Both the position numbers and the translations under genes were made by a program. Shown here in pieces: positions 34,443 to 42,765 of a DNA stretch of 64,000 nt (the first letter of the stretch is position 1; each line of letters starts with the position of its first letter). Location: NCBI GenBank assembly GCA_025846845.1, contig JAOYTL010000006.1, forward strand, positions 186,001-250,000. The letters are read 5' to 3'. This DNA is from Alloboseaceae bacterium BT-24-1 (GTDB taxonomy: Bacteria > Pseudomonadota > Alphaproteobacteria > Rhizobiales > Beijerinckiaceae). Under the pieces are notes generated by a model that was given only the letters and a program-made list of their open reading frames with translations, searched no databases and was not told the origin of the DNA.

Positions 34443-35192
34443 TCAAGTCAGCGCCATGCCGCCATCGACGGTGAGATTGACTCCCGTCACGAAGTCACTC
34501 TGCGCTGAACACAGGAAAAGCGCGGCGTGAGCGAGCTCGTCGGCCTCGCCCATCCGGCCAAACGGGATCGCCTGTGCGGCCATGCCCTCGACCTGTGACA
34601 GCGCCTCGGCCGGGATGCCGAGCTTTCCGATGATCGGCGTCGCGGTCGGACCGGGGCTGAGCACGTTGACGCGGATACGCTGATCCTTGAACTCCAGAGC
34701 CCAGTTGCGGGCGAATGCCTCGATCGCAGCCTTGCTGCCGGCATAGACGGCGTGGCCGTCGAGCACCTTGCGGCTGGCGATCGAGCTGGTCAGCAGGATA
34801 GCGCCGCCATCGCGCAGCACCGGGGCGATCTTCTGCACGCCGAAGAAGGTGCCGCGCGCATTGGCGAGAAATTGCGCGTCGTAATCCTGTGGCGTCACCG
34901 CCAGGCTCGGCTGAACTCGGATACCGCCGGCATTCGCCATGTAGATATCGGCCTTGCCGAACCGTTCCGCCACGAAGGCGGCGACGCGTTCATGCGTGGT
35001 GAGATCGGCAACGTCGCCGGCAAGACCCATCGCCCTTTGCCCGAGAGCCTCCACGGCTTGATCGACCGCTTCCTGGCGGCGCCCGACGATCATCACATTC
35101 GCGCCTTCCGCCACGAAGACGCGCGCCGTCGCCAAGCCGATGCCACTATTGCCGCCGGTGATCACAGCGACCTTGTTCGACAGTTTTTTCAT
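34443..35192 (-). CDS. SDR-family oxidoreductase
   Basis: A 249-residue short-chain dehydrogenase: TGGNSGIG at about 12-19, NAGG at 87-90, catalytic Tyr150 and Lys154 (VYAGSKAA), and the terminal GVNLTVDGGMA. The start ATG 35192 follows GGAGGTCCTC. It is convergent with the response regulator gene and stands alone on its strand. Close relatives are often annotated as glucose or 3-oxoacyl-ACP reductase-like, but specificity cannot be read from sequence. Confidence 0.88.
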   Translation of the reverse strand: MKKLSNKVAVITGGNSGIGLATARVFVAEGANVMIVGRRQEAVDQAVEALGQRAMGLAGDVADLTTHERVAAFVAERFGKADIYMANAGGIRVQPSLAVTPQDYDAQFLANARGTFFGVQKIAPVLRDGGAILLTSSIASRKVLDGHAVYAGSKAAIEAFARNWALEFKDQRIRVNVLSPGPTATPIIGKLGIPAEALSQVEGMAAQAIPFGRMGEADELAHAALFLCSAQSDFVTGVNLTVDGGMALT

Positions 35193-35463
35193 GAGGACCT
35201 CCATCTGGAGATTCCAGATTGAGGTGACGCCGGTCGGAATCAAATATTCAAAAGTCGATTTTATCTATCCATCAGTATAGGGCGGGTCGACATCGAGCTT
35301 ATTGATCGAAAATTTGCTTGGCCCAAGATCGCCGAGTTTCGACAAGCCGCAAGACTCTTAAAATATTTGTAGCGGCCTCAATGCCGGCTCTTCAGGAGAT
35401 GCTCAGCCAAGCATCGCCCGGAGGCGTCGATTGCAACCCCATAGCCGCGCCTTGGAGGCGCCA

Positions 35464-36447
35464 ATGCCGAACGATCCATCGTCCAGCCCAACTGATTGCA
35501 GCCGGCGCGGCCTCTTGTGCGGCGGCGCTTGCGTGGCGGCGGCTGGCACGCTCCCGCTCTCGTCTTTCGCACAACCCGCCACCGTTTCCCCTCGGAATAG
35601 CAGAAGGAGCCAACGCATGAACTATGTGACGACCCGTGATGGCGTCGAGATCTTCTACAAGGATTGGGGCCCGAAATCGGCGCAGCCATTCGTCTTCCAC
35701 CATGGCTGGCCGCTCAGCGCCGATGATTGGGACGCGCAGATTCTGTTCTTCCTGGCGCAGGGCTTCCGGGTCGTCGCGCATGACCGGCGTGGGCATGGCC
35801 GTTCCAGCCAGGTCTCCGACGGTCATGACATGGACCATTACGCTGCCGACGTCGCGGCCGTGGTCGAGCATCTCGACCTGCGCAATGCCGTCCATGTTGG
35901 CCATTCGACCGGTGGCGGCGAGGCCACGCGCTATGTCGCCCGTCACGGCAAAAATCGCACGGCAAAGCTCGTCCTGATCGGCGCAGTGCCGCCGATCATG
36001 GTCAAGACCGACCGTAACCCCGGCGGCCTGCCGATCGAGGTATTCGACGGGTTTCGCAAGAGCCTCGCCGCCAATCGCAGCAGGTTCTACACCGATCTCG
36101 CTGCGGGACCGTTCTACGGTTTCAACCGACCGGGCGTCGAAGCGGATCCGAGCCTCGTCCAGAACTGGTGGCGCCAGGGCATGATGGGCGCAGCCAAGGC
36201 TCACCATGACGGCATCAAGGCCTTTTCGGAGACCGACTTCACCGATGACCTCAAGGCGATCGAGGCCCCGGTGCTGGTGATGCATGGTGATGACGACCAA
36301 GTCGTCCCGATCGGCGACAGCGCTCCGCTCACCGCCAAGCTGCTCAAGCGAGTGACGCTGAACATCTACAACAAGCGGCCCCACGGCATGGCGACGACCC
36401 ATGCGGATGTCGTGAACAGGGACATCCTGACATTCGTCGGGGGCTGA
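35464..36447 (+). CDS. Tat-exported alpha/beta hydrolase, non-heme chloroperoxidase-like
   Basis: A 327-residue protein starting at ATG 35464 with GGAGG seven bases before. The N-terminus has a twin-arginine-like signal (CSRRGLLCGGACVAAAG) and a cleavage region near SFAQPA. The mature domain begins about MNYVTTRDGVEIFYKDWG and is close to cofactor-free haloperoxidases/esterases, with HHGWP, nucleophile Ser148 (GHSTGGGEA), an acid in MHGDDDQVVP and His in KRPHGMATTHAD. The natural reaction is probably ester or perhydrolase-type hydrolysis. A strong hairpin follows at 36452. Confidence 0.87.
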   Translation: MPNDPSSSPTDCSRRGLLCGGACVAAAGTLPLSSFAQPATVSPRNSRRSQRMNYVTTRDGVEIFYKDWGPKSAQPFVFHHGWPLSADDWDAQILFFLAQGFRVVAHDRRGHGRSSQVSDGHDMDHYAADVAAVVEHLDLRNAVHVGHSTGGGEATRYVARHGKNRTAKLVLIGAVPPIMVKTDRNPGGLPIEVFDGFRKSLAANRSRFYTDLAAGPFYGFNRPGVEADPSLVQNWWRQGMMGAAKAHHDGIKAFSETDFTDDLKAIEAPVLVMHGDDDQVVPIGDSAPLTAKLLKRVTLNIYNKRPHGMATTHADVVNRDILTFVGG

Positions 36448-36451
36448 CATG

Positions 36452-36488
36452 CATGGACGAGGCGGCAATCACAGCCGCCTCGTCCATG
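36452..36488 (+). terminator. strong 15-bp hairpin after the hydrolase
   Basis: Arms CATGGACGAGGCGGC and GCCGCCTCGTCCATG are perfectly complementary around a 7-nt loop, starting five bases after the stop. No T-tract follows. It separates the hydrolase from the integrase relic. Confidence 0.7.
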
Positions 36489-36550
36489 TCCACCGCAGGG
36501 CGCCATTGAATTCCGCTAGCGGCACGGTTTCTTTTGCTAGACCGGAAAGC

Positions 36551-37176
36551 TCACAGATCCGTCTGCTCAGACAGGAGCAGAGCATCATCTACTTCAATGC
36601 CGAGGTATCGGACCGTGCTTTCGAGCTTGGAATGGCCCAGTAGCAGCTGACAGGCACGAAGGTTGCCGGTTCGCTTGGAGATCAACGCAACTTTTGTCCG
36701 CCGGAGGCTGTGTGTCCCATAGACTGCGGATCGAGGCCGATCAGGGCAACCCAGTTATCGAGCAGGCGACCGTATTGTCGCGTCGTCAGATGATCGCCCG
36801 GCCGACTTCGGCTCGGGAAGAGCCAATCGCCGGTTCCCGCCGGTCGCCTCCTGAGCCAGGCTGTCAGCGCCTCTCGGGTTGGATCCGTTAGCTCAAATGG
36901 CACCGGCCGGCCGGTCTTCTGCTGGATGATCGATGTCCTCAGCCTCACGGTTCCGCCCAGTACGACATCGCCCACTCGTAACCGCACGAGATCACAGCCA
37001 CGCAGCTTGCTGTCGATCGCGAGATTGAACATCGCCAAATCCCGCACGCGGCGTTCGTGCTGAAGTCGTGTCCTGATCGCCCAGATGTGACGCGGCTTCA
37101 GGGGTGGCTTCGGGCCGATTATGCGTCCTGTATTCCAAGCTGGACGCTGATGAGTCTGCTGAGCTTCGACACGCAT
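36551..37176 (-). pseudogene. tyrosine recombinase/integrase with a single frameshift, copy 2
   Basis: From ATG 37176 (MRVEAQQTHQRPAWNTG) the frame is intact through FNLAIDSKLRGCDLVRLRVGD, the QQKTGRPVPFELT region and YGRLLDNWVALIGLDP. One base is then missing between 36723 and 36724. In the restored frame the catalytic C-terminus is complete: YGTHSLRRTK (His and Arg), QLLLGHSKLE (His) and STVRYLG (nucleophile Tyr), ending SEQTDL at 36551. A single base restores about 208 residues of a normal small integrase, so this is a very recent mutation or a sequencing error. It is the parent type of the relics at 1773 and 14241. Confidence 0.88.
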
Positions 37177-37277
37177 GGCGCATCCTCCATCGGGATGCCG
37201 CATCCGAAATCATTACAGCGCCGTCGAGGGTGATTCCCGAGCCTTTACCCCCCGACGGCGCTGTGGCGCTCGGCAGA

Positions 37278-37313
37278 AAGCCCCCAGTCATTGCGATGAC
37301 GACCGAGGGCTTT
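37278..37313. terminator. nested stem-loop 5' of the integrase
   Basis: AAAGCCC pairs with GGGCTTT on the outside, and GTCAT with ATGAC on the inside around TGCG. It lies about 100 bases before the integrase start and before the ribbon-helix-helix relic. Role unknown. Confidence 0.35.
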
Positions 37314-37434
37314 CAGATCACGCCGGGGCTGTTGGGAACCTAAGGTGACGCTTGCTTGTAGCATCACCCTCCGGCCGCCCGCCATGTCATATGTTAGAGC
37401 TTCTAACCGGCGCTTGAGACGCACTGTCTGTCGC

Positions 37435-37700
37435 ATGCACGGCAAAATGTCTCTCGCCATGCGGGACGATACACGCGGCGAACGCCTTCAGATTATGCTC
37501 AGGGCGGAAGAACTGCGCGCGATTGAAGATTGGGGCTTCGCCAAGCGTATACCGTCGCGCATCTGCCGTCGGAAAGTTGGTGCGTCGCGGCCTCGCCGCC
37601 GAGGGTTTAATCTGGCAGGTGAATATCTCCGATCCAAGTAGTTCGGCAGGAGGCGCATCCCCGGCCGGCCAGCAGCCACACGGAGGCGCGGGTGAGCAAG
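37435..37700 (+). pseudogene. ribbon-helix-helix-type protein relic with frameshift
   Basis: The frame from ATG 37435 reads RGERLQIMLRAEELRAIEDW and FAKRIPSR, then a net one-base loss near 37562 moves the rest, YRRASAVGKLVRRGLAAEG, to the next frame. Joined, they match the common small alphaproteobacterial protein with the pattern ...ML-x-x-EEL-x-AI-x-DWRFA-x-R-x-PSRAAA-x-RELLRRGL. These proteins are thought to be DNA-binding antitoxin-like RHH proteins. No partner toxin is seen nearby. The 3' boundary is uncertain, since the open frame runs on into copy 5 of the 32-nt element. Confidence 0.65.
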
Positions 37701-37731
37701 CTCTTCCGGAGACATCGCTAGGGCCACATGA

Positions 37732-37763
37732 TGACGTTGGAGGGCTGCCGCAAAGCGGACATC
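37732..37763 (+). repeat. dispersed 32-nt intergenic element, copy 5
   Basis: TGACGTTGGAGG at the left and CAAAGCGGACATC at the right, 32 nt. The frame reads GHMMTLEGCRKADI. It lies downstream of the ribbon-helix-helix relic. Confidence 0.6.
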
Positions 37764-37883
37764 CTCGATCGATGGCGACTATAAGTTCTGGTATTGATAA
37801 CGGTCGCCGGAGAATGCGATTTGGGGACCGTTGTGTCGAGCCTGGATCGTTACCTAAGGAGACCTGATCATCGCGGCTTCGTT

Positions 37884-38795
37884 CTAGCCCTTGAACAGGT
37901 CTCGATCCCAAACGGGTTCGCCGCCGAAGGCATCCACCAGGAAGTCGATGAACGCACGCGCACGGGCTGTTTGATTGCGACCGGATGGGTGAAGCGCATG
38001 CATCGCGATTGGCGATCGCATGTGCTGTGTAAGCACAATCGACAGTTCGCCTCGCTTGACGGCGTCGTGGGCGATGAAGGTCGGTAGCACCGCAACGCCA
38101 AGTCCGGCAATGGCCGCCTCGCGGACGGCGTCGCCATTCGCGAAGTCGATCCGGCTAGTCACCGTGGAGACGACGCCATTTGCGAACTCCCAATACCTGG
38201 TCTCGTCGACGTTTGAGTACGTCACCCCGGGAAAGCGGGAGAGGTCTTCGGGATTTTGTGGGGTCCCGAGTCGTTCGAGCAACGCGGGGCTGGCCACACA
38301 CACGTGTCGGATGGTGACCAGCCGGCGTGCCACAAGAGAGGAGTCGGGCAGCCTTGCGATGCGGATCGCGATATCGAAATTTTCCCTTATTAGATCGACC
38401 ATCCGATCATCGGTGTCGATTGACAGCGAGACCGCGGGATGGCGATCCAGGAACGGACCGATCGCCGGTGCCAGGCAGTGCGTGCTGAAGGACACCGGTG
38501 CACTGACGCGGATGCGGCCTTTCAGTTCGCCGCTTGCGCTCGATGCCGCCTCCTCCGCTTCATCGAGTCCAGCCAGGAGTTCGACCGCACGCTCATGGAA
38601 GCCGCGCCCCGTTTCGGTCAGCTGGATGCGGCGCGTCGTCCGGTCGAACAACCTGACGCCAAGGCGATCCTCCATCTCGCGGATGCGTCGGCTCACCGCC
38701 GACTTGGCTACGCCTAATCGTTGTGCGCCCGCGGCGAACCCGCCGGCCGAAACGACCGCCACCAAAGCTCGTAGATCTTCAAACCGGTCCGCCAT
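37884..38795 (-). CDS. LysR-family transcriptional regulator
   Basis: A 303-residue LysR protein starting at ATG 38795 (MADRFEDLRALV). The helix-turn-helix GGFAAGAQRLGVAKSAVSRR is followed by LFDRTTRRIQLTETG and the effector domain. It is of the type found beside oxidoreductase or hydrolase genes (AraC-independent, DsdC-like layout absent). It is divergent from the isochorismatase-family gene, and the shared region holds a TGTT-N11-AACA LysR box at 38837-38855, so it very probably controls that gene and itself. Confidence 0.93.
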   Translation of the reverse strand: MADRFEDLRALVAVVSAGGFAAGAQRLGVAKSAVSRRIREMEDRLGVRLFDRTTRRIQLTETGRGFHERAVELLAGLDEAEEAASSASGELKGRIRVSAPVSFSTHCLAPAIGPFLDRHPAVSLSIDTDDRMVDLIRENFDIAIRIARLPDSSLVARRLVTIRHVCVASPALLERLGTPQNPEDLSRFPGVTYSNVDETRYWEFANGVVSTVTSRIDFANGDAVREAAIAGLGVAVLPTFIAHDAVKRGELSIVLTQHMRSPIAMHALHPSGRNQTARARAFIDFLVDAFGGEPVWDRDLFKG

Positions 38796-38836
38796 CCACG
38801 GACTGTGAAAGCTGGACGACGAAATTTCAATCGATG

Positions 38837-38855
38837 TGTTCACGTTTGGAAAACA
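38837..38855. promoter_or_regulatory. LysR box between the LysR and isochorismatase genes
   Basis: TGTT, 11 bases, AACA: the classical T-N11-A dyad with four-base arms. It lies 42 bases upstream of the LysR start and about 75 upstream of the divergent gene's start. Confidence 0.6.
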
Positions 38856-38930
38856 ACATGTGCTCCAAACGATGCCTTCTCGAGAACCCGAATTGGCGTA
38901 GATCACGGGACTTCCTCAATGGAGACCCCC

Positions 38931-39572
38931 ATGACAAGCGAAGTTATCCGTAATCCGAACACCGACCATCTCCTCACGCCTGAGAACTCTGCGCTCCTGA
39001 TCATCGACTACCAGCCGGTCCAGGTCTCTTCGATCCGGTCGATGCCGCGTAAGGAACTCGTCTTCAACATCGCGAGCCTGGCAAAGGCGGCGGTCAACTA
39101 CGGGCTGCCGATCATCCATTCCACGGTGAACGTGGAAAGCGGCCGCAACAAGCCGCCGATTCAGGAATTGCAGGACATCCTCGGGCTACTACCCATCTAC
39201 GACCGCACGACCGTCAACGCGTGGGAGGACGTCGAATTCAAGGAGGCGGTGAAGGCGCTGGGGCGCCGCAAGCTCGTCATGACCGCTCTGTGGACCGAGG
39301 TGTGCCTGGCTTTCCCCGCGCTTGACGCCCTTCTGGAGGGCTATGAGGTCTATGTTCCCGTGGACGCCGTTGGCGGCACGTCGGTTGCGGCGCATGAAGC
39401 AGGGCTGCGACGCGTAGAACAGGCCGGCGGCAAGCTTATCAGCCGGGTCCAGTTTTACTGCGAACTCCAGCGCGACTGGGCCCGGGAGGCCACGATTCCC
39501 GGCTTCATGGACGTGTTTGAGAGCGCCGACGGCTTCAACCCTGAAAAGGCCGCCGCTGCCGAGGTAGCCTAA
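38931..39572 (+). CDS. isochorismatase-family cysteine hydrolase
   Basis: A 213-residue hydrolase. Asp26 (ALLIIDYQPVQ) and the nucleophile Cys125 (ALWTEVCLAFPA) are in the normal places, and the residues around them follow the YcaC/nicotinamidase-like pattern. I use ATG 38931, eight bases after GGAG; ATG 38919 is an alternative with four more residues. It is divergent from the LysR regulator and is followed by an intrinsic terminator. The enzyme should hydrolyse an amide or vinyl ether; the substrate is unknown. Confidence 0.88.
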   Translation: MTSEVIRNPNTDHLLTPENSALLIIDYQPVQVSSIRSMPRKELVFNIASLAKAAVNYGLPIIHSTVNVESGRNKPPIQELQDILGLLPIYDRTTVNAWEDVEFKEAVKALGRRKLVMTALWTEVCLAFPALDALLEGYEVYVPVDAVGGTSVAAHEAGLRRVEQAGGKLISRVQFYCELQRDWAREATIPGFMDVFESADGFNPEKAAAAEVA

Positions 39573-39602
39573 GCTCAATCGCACCAACTTTTGAGACGAC
39601 AT

Positions 39603-39632
39603 GAGCCCGGCGTTAGTCTCGCCGGGCTCTTT
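39603..39632 (+). terminator. intrinsic terminator after the isochorismatase-family gene
   Basis: Arms GAGCCCGGC and GCCGGGCTC around a 9-nt loop, followed directly by TTT. It starts 30 bases after the stop. Confidence 0.75.
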
Positions 39633-39643
39633 GCGCCATTACC

Positions 39644-39675
39644 TGACGTTGGGTGCCTACCGAAAACCGGACCTT
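39644..39675 (+). repeat. dispersed 32-nt intergenic element, copy 6
   Basis: TGACGTTGGG at the left, AAAACCGGACCTT at the right; reads LRHYLTLGAYRKPDL. It lies between a terminator and the convergent GST gene. Confidence 0.6.
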
Positions 39676-39758
39676 CTCGGCATTTTGAAGTGCCACCTGA
39701 AAGCAAGCGAGAGCTGAGTTGACTGCCACACGTGCAGAGCCGAGCCGGGTGTGGGGCA

Positions 39759-40382
39759 CTATGGCCCGCCATCCCGCCCGTAGCTTCGGAAGCCCGGCCG
39801 CTCGCAGAGCAGCTCGTAGTACCGATCGACGTTGACCAGGGCGGGCCGGTTGGGAAAGGACCGCCAGCGATGGATCGAAAGGCCGATCGCGATATCGGCC
39901 AAGGTGAAGTTCTTGCCGCAGAGATATTCGCCCGACCTGCCGAGCTGTGCATCAATGACAGCGACCATGCGGGACCAGGTTTCCAATGATCGCCGGATTG
40001 CCACCGGATCCTGATGATCGGGGTTTCTCCGGATCAGGCCCTGGAACGCGACCCGCCAGCTGTTGTTGAAGTCGGAGGCCTGCCAGTCCATCCACATTTC
40101 TATCTGCGCGCACGGAATCGGAGCCGCGGGCAGCAGGTCTTCGCGGCCGCGGCTCCGCGCGAGATAGCGAATGATCGTGTTTGACTCCCAAACGAGGGCC
40201 CCACCATCGTTGATGACGGGCACGAGGCCGACCGGGTTCAGGGCGAGGAAGGCCGGCTCGGAAGTCGACCGGAAGGGCCCAGCCCAGTCTTCCCGCTCAA
40301 AGGGGAGCTCCAGTTCCGCACAGGTCCAAAGCACCTTGCGGACGTTGATCGAGCCGGCATAGCCGTAGATGCGCAGGCTCAT
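39759..40382 (-). CDS. glutathione S-transferase
   Basis: A 207-residue GST. The N-terminal thioredoxin-like half carries NVRKVLWTCAEL, the cis-proline LVPVI and the glutathione contact WESNTIIRYLA. The C-terminal half is all-helical with the N-capping box FTLADIAIG. Its ATG overlaps the stop of the upstream PhzF-type gene (ATGA), so the two are coupled. It is likely a cytoplasmic conjugating or reducing enzyme. The unit is divergent from the MocR regulator. Confidence 0.9.
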   Translation of the reverse strand: MSLRIYGYAGSINVRKVLWTCAELELPFEREDWAGPFRSTSEPAFLALNPVGLVPVINDGGALVWESNTIIRYLARSRGREDLLPAAPIPCAQIEMWMDWQASDFNNSWRVAFQGLIRRNPDHQDPVAIRRSLETWSRMVAVIDAQLGRSGEYLCGKNFTLADIAIGLSIHRWRSFPNRPALVNVDRYYELLCERPGFRSYGRDGGP

Positions 40383-41166
40383 ATCTCGGCTCGCCCCTCA
40401 AAATAGAAGACGCAGGAACCTTCGAGTTCGACGCGCTCGCCAAGCAGCCTGCAGCCGATCTCGCCGCCGCGACGCGACGCCTGGAACGCCCGAAATTCGC
40501 TCCTGCCGAGGCGCCCGGCCCAGTAGGGCGCAAGCGCGCAATGGGCGCCGCCGGTTACGGATCTTCGGGTATCCCTTTTGTTGGGGCGAAATAGCGGCTG
40601 ACGAAATCGTAGTTCAGTTCGCCCTGGGCCGTAACGATCAGACCACTGCGCTCCAGCCTCGCGATCGCCGCGATGTCCGGCATCAGTTTTCGTACCTGCT
40701 GTTCCGATTCCAGCAGGGCGAGATAGTTGAACTCGTCAGCGACAACCTCAACGGGAATCTGCCCCAACGCTTCGGCGATGAGCGGCGGCGGGACGGCCAC
40801 CGGTGCCGACCGCCGTGCCGGAAAATCCATCACGTAACCGGTTGCCGCGCGTGCGACCTTGAGGGGCCCGCTTGCCGAGTGGAACACGACCGCATTTCGC
40901 CCCGGTGAAAGGCGCTCCATCACGACCGCGGCGCTGGCCAGCGTCGCATGCCCGCACAGCGGCACCTCAACCGTCGGGGTGAACCAACGCAGAAGGTAAT
41001 CCTCTCCATCGGAAACCAGAAAGGCTGTTTCGGCGAGATTGTTCTCCGCAGCGACTGCCTGGAGGACCGCATCATCCGGGAAATTCTCCAACAGCATGAC
41101 CGCGGCGGGGTTGCCGGCGAAGCGTCGGGTGGTGAACGCGTCGACCTGAAAGATGGGAACGAGCAC
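40379..41166 (-). pseudogene. PhzF-family isomerase gene with a single-base frameshift
   Basis: From GTG 41166 (seven bases after AAGGAG) the frame gives FQVDAFTTRRFAGNPAAV and PLCGHATLASAAV, and ends prematurely at GIPEDP followed by TAA at about 40559. One base inserted after GAT-CCG restores the conserved EDPVTG-x-AH motif and a complete C-terminus (LAPYWAGRLGR to FEGRAEI) ending at 40379, for a normal length of 262 residues. The break hits the family's most conserved segment, so the product as it stands would lack its second lobe. It is coupled to the GST gene by an ATGA overlap. A sequencing error cannot be excluded. Confidence 0.85.
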
Positions 41167-41229
41167 GGTTGGTCTCCTTGCGATTAGCGAGAGACAATTC
41201 GTGATTGTGCTCAGATTCAAACGGTTTAA

Positions 41230-41242
41230 TGTATCGGATACA
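41230..41242. promoter_or_regulatory. palindromic operator candidate for the MocR regulator
   Basis: TGTATC-G-GATACA: perfect 6-bp arms around one base, centred in the 92-bp gap between the divergent PhzF/GST unit and the MocR gene. This is the usual place for a MocR-type operator. Confidence 0.6.
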
Positions 41243-41258
41243 ATTCTGGAGTCGGATC

Positions 41259-42641
41259 ATGGCTGTTTGGGTGCCCCAACTCGCCTCATCGCGCGCGGTG
41301 CCGGTCTATCTGGCCCTTGTTCAGGCCATCGCTGACGATATCGGCAGCGGCAGGCTCGGCCCGGGTACGCGGTTGCCACCACAACGGGAATTGGCGCGTA
41401 CGCTGGGGATCAGTGTGGGTGCGGTGACGCGTGCTTATGACGCGGCCGCGAGACGCGGCCTCGTCTTAGCCCATGTCGGGCGGGGGACTTTTGTCCTCGA
41501 CGGTGCGCTCGACAGCATGCCGCAAGCCGGCATCATCGATCTCAGCATCAATCTTCCACCACCCGCCGCTATCGACCTGTCGGCCGCGGCGATCACCTCC
41601 CTGCGGCGGATGGAACCTCTGGCGGATAGGCTCGCCTATGCGCCGCCTGCCGGACACGAAGTCGACCGGCGCGCCGCCGCAGAATGGCTGGGCCGCTTCT
41701 GCGGGTTTGAGAAACCGGATTGGCGCAACCTGATCTGCTGCGGCGGGACACAGTCCGGGATGGCAATCGCACTCGCGGCGCTGGTTCGGCCCGGTGACGT
41801 GATCCTGTGCGAAGCGGCAACCTTCTCGGGCGCCCGGACACTGGCGGGCCAGCAGGGCTTCCAACTGCGCGGCGTCGACATGGACCACGAGGGCGCTCGC
41901 CCCGATGCGCTGGACAGGGCTGCAGCGGAAACCGGGGCGCGCTTCTTCTACACGTTACCGACGCTGCACAACCCCACGGCCCGAACGATGGGCCGGCGAC
42001 GGCGCGAGGAGATCGCAAAGATCGCCCAGGCGCGTGACCTGATCGTCATTGAAGACGATGTCTATGCGGCCTATGCCCGCGATCTCGGCCTCCCACCGCT
42101 CGTCGCCCTCATGCCCGATCGCACGCTTTATCTAACCTCCCTGTCAAAGGTTGTGGCGCCTGGCTTGCGCGTGGGTTTCCTCGCCGCACCGGCTGGGGAG
42201 ATTTTTGAGCGTTGCCTGCGAGCGGCCCGCGCACTGACGCACTCGCCGTCCGGCATCAATTTCGCCATCGCCACCGAGTGGATCAGGAGCGGCCGAGCAG
42301 AGGAATTGGCTATCGCGGCATGCGCGGAGGCCCACGCGCGGACCGCAATGGGTCTGGCGGCGCTTGGGGATGCGGTGGCTAGGCCACGTCCGGCGGCGAG
42401 CCTGCATCTCTGGCTCCCGATGCTGACTGAGATCGCCGAACGCACGGCTGCCCGCGCCATGGCGTCGGGACTCCGCCTCGCGCCTCCTGGGGCCTTCCTC
42501 ACGTCGGGCGACCAGACCGTAGCTGGCCTACGGCTATGCCTCGGGGCTGCCGCGAACCGAGCAACGCTCGCTCAGGCCCTTTGCATTCTTAAAGAAGCGC
42601 TAGCGGGAAATAATGATTACGCAGCCATCGATCCACTCTAG
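41259..42641 (+). CDS. MocR/PdxR-type GntR regulator with aminotransferase domain
   Basis: A 460-residue regulator from ATG 41259. The N-terminal GntR winged helix is at about residues 15-80 (RLPPQRELARTLGISVGAVTRAY). The rest is a fold-type I aminotransferase domain with the PLP lysine in YLTSLSKVVAPGLRVGF, the FYTLPTLHNPTA and the IEDDVYAAY motifs, all conserved. Such proteins sense PLP or an amine and control an adjacent, usually divergent, gene. The obvious target is the PhzF/GST unit, through the palindrome at 41230. Confidence 0.92.
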   Translation: MAVWVPQLASSRAVPVYLALVQAIADDIGSGRLGPGTRLPPQRELARTLGISVGAVTRAYDAAARRGLVLAHVGRGTFVLDGALDSMPQAGIIDLSINLPPPAAIDLSAAAITSLRRMEPLADRLAYAPPAGHEVDRRAAAEWLGRFCGFEKPDWRNLICCGGTQSGMAIALAALVRPGDVILCEAATFSGARTLAGQQGFQLRGVDMDHEGARPDALDRAAAETGARFFYTLPTLHNPTARTMGRRRREEIAKIAQARDLIVIEDDVYAAYARDLGLPPLVALMPDRTLYLTSLSKVVAPGLRVGFLAAPAGEIFERCLRAARALTHSPSGINFAIATEWIRSGRAEELAIAACAEAHARTAMGLAALGDAVARPRPAASLHLWLPMLTEIAERTAARAMASGLRLAPPGAFLTSGDQTVAGLRLCLGAAANRATLAQALCILKEALAGNNDYAAIDPL

Positions 42642-42699
42642 TCGATGGGTCCATCAGGCATCTCCGTCGGCGACGTCGCCGGCGAGATGCGCCACAAGC

Positions 42700-42731
42700 T
42701 GACGTTGACGTAACGCCCGAAACCGGACGTA
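42700..42731 (+). repeat. dispersed 32-nt intergenic element, copy 7
   Basis: TGACGTTGACG at the left, GAAACCGGACGTA at the right, preceded by GGCGAGATGCGCCA as in copy 4. The frame reads MRHKLTLT, then a stop, then RPKPDV. It lies between the convergent MocR and GlxA-type genes. Confidence 0.6.
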
Positions 42732-42765
42732 GCGGCGCGGCCTATCCGGCCCCATCTGTGTAGAT

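Noticed and set aside
39759..40382. GST as an intact operon with an active PhzF partner.
   Set aside because: The PhzF frame stops at the catalytic motif, so coupled function cannot be assumed.
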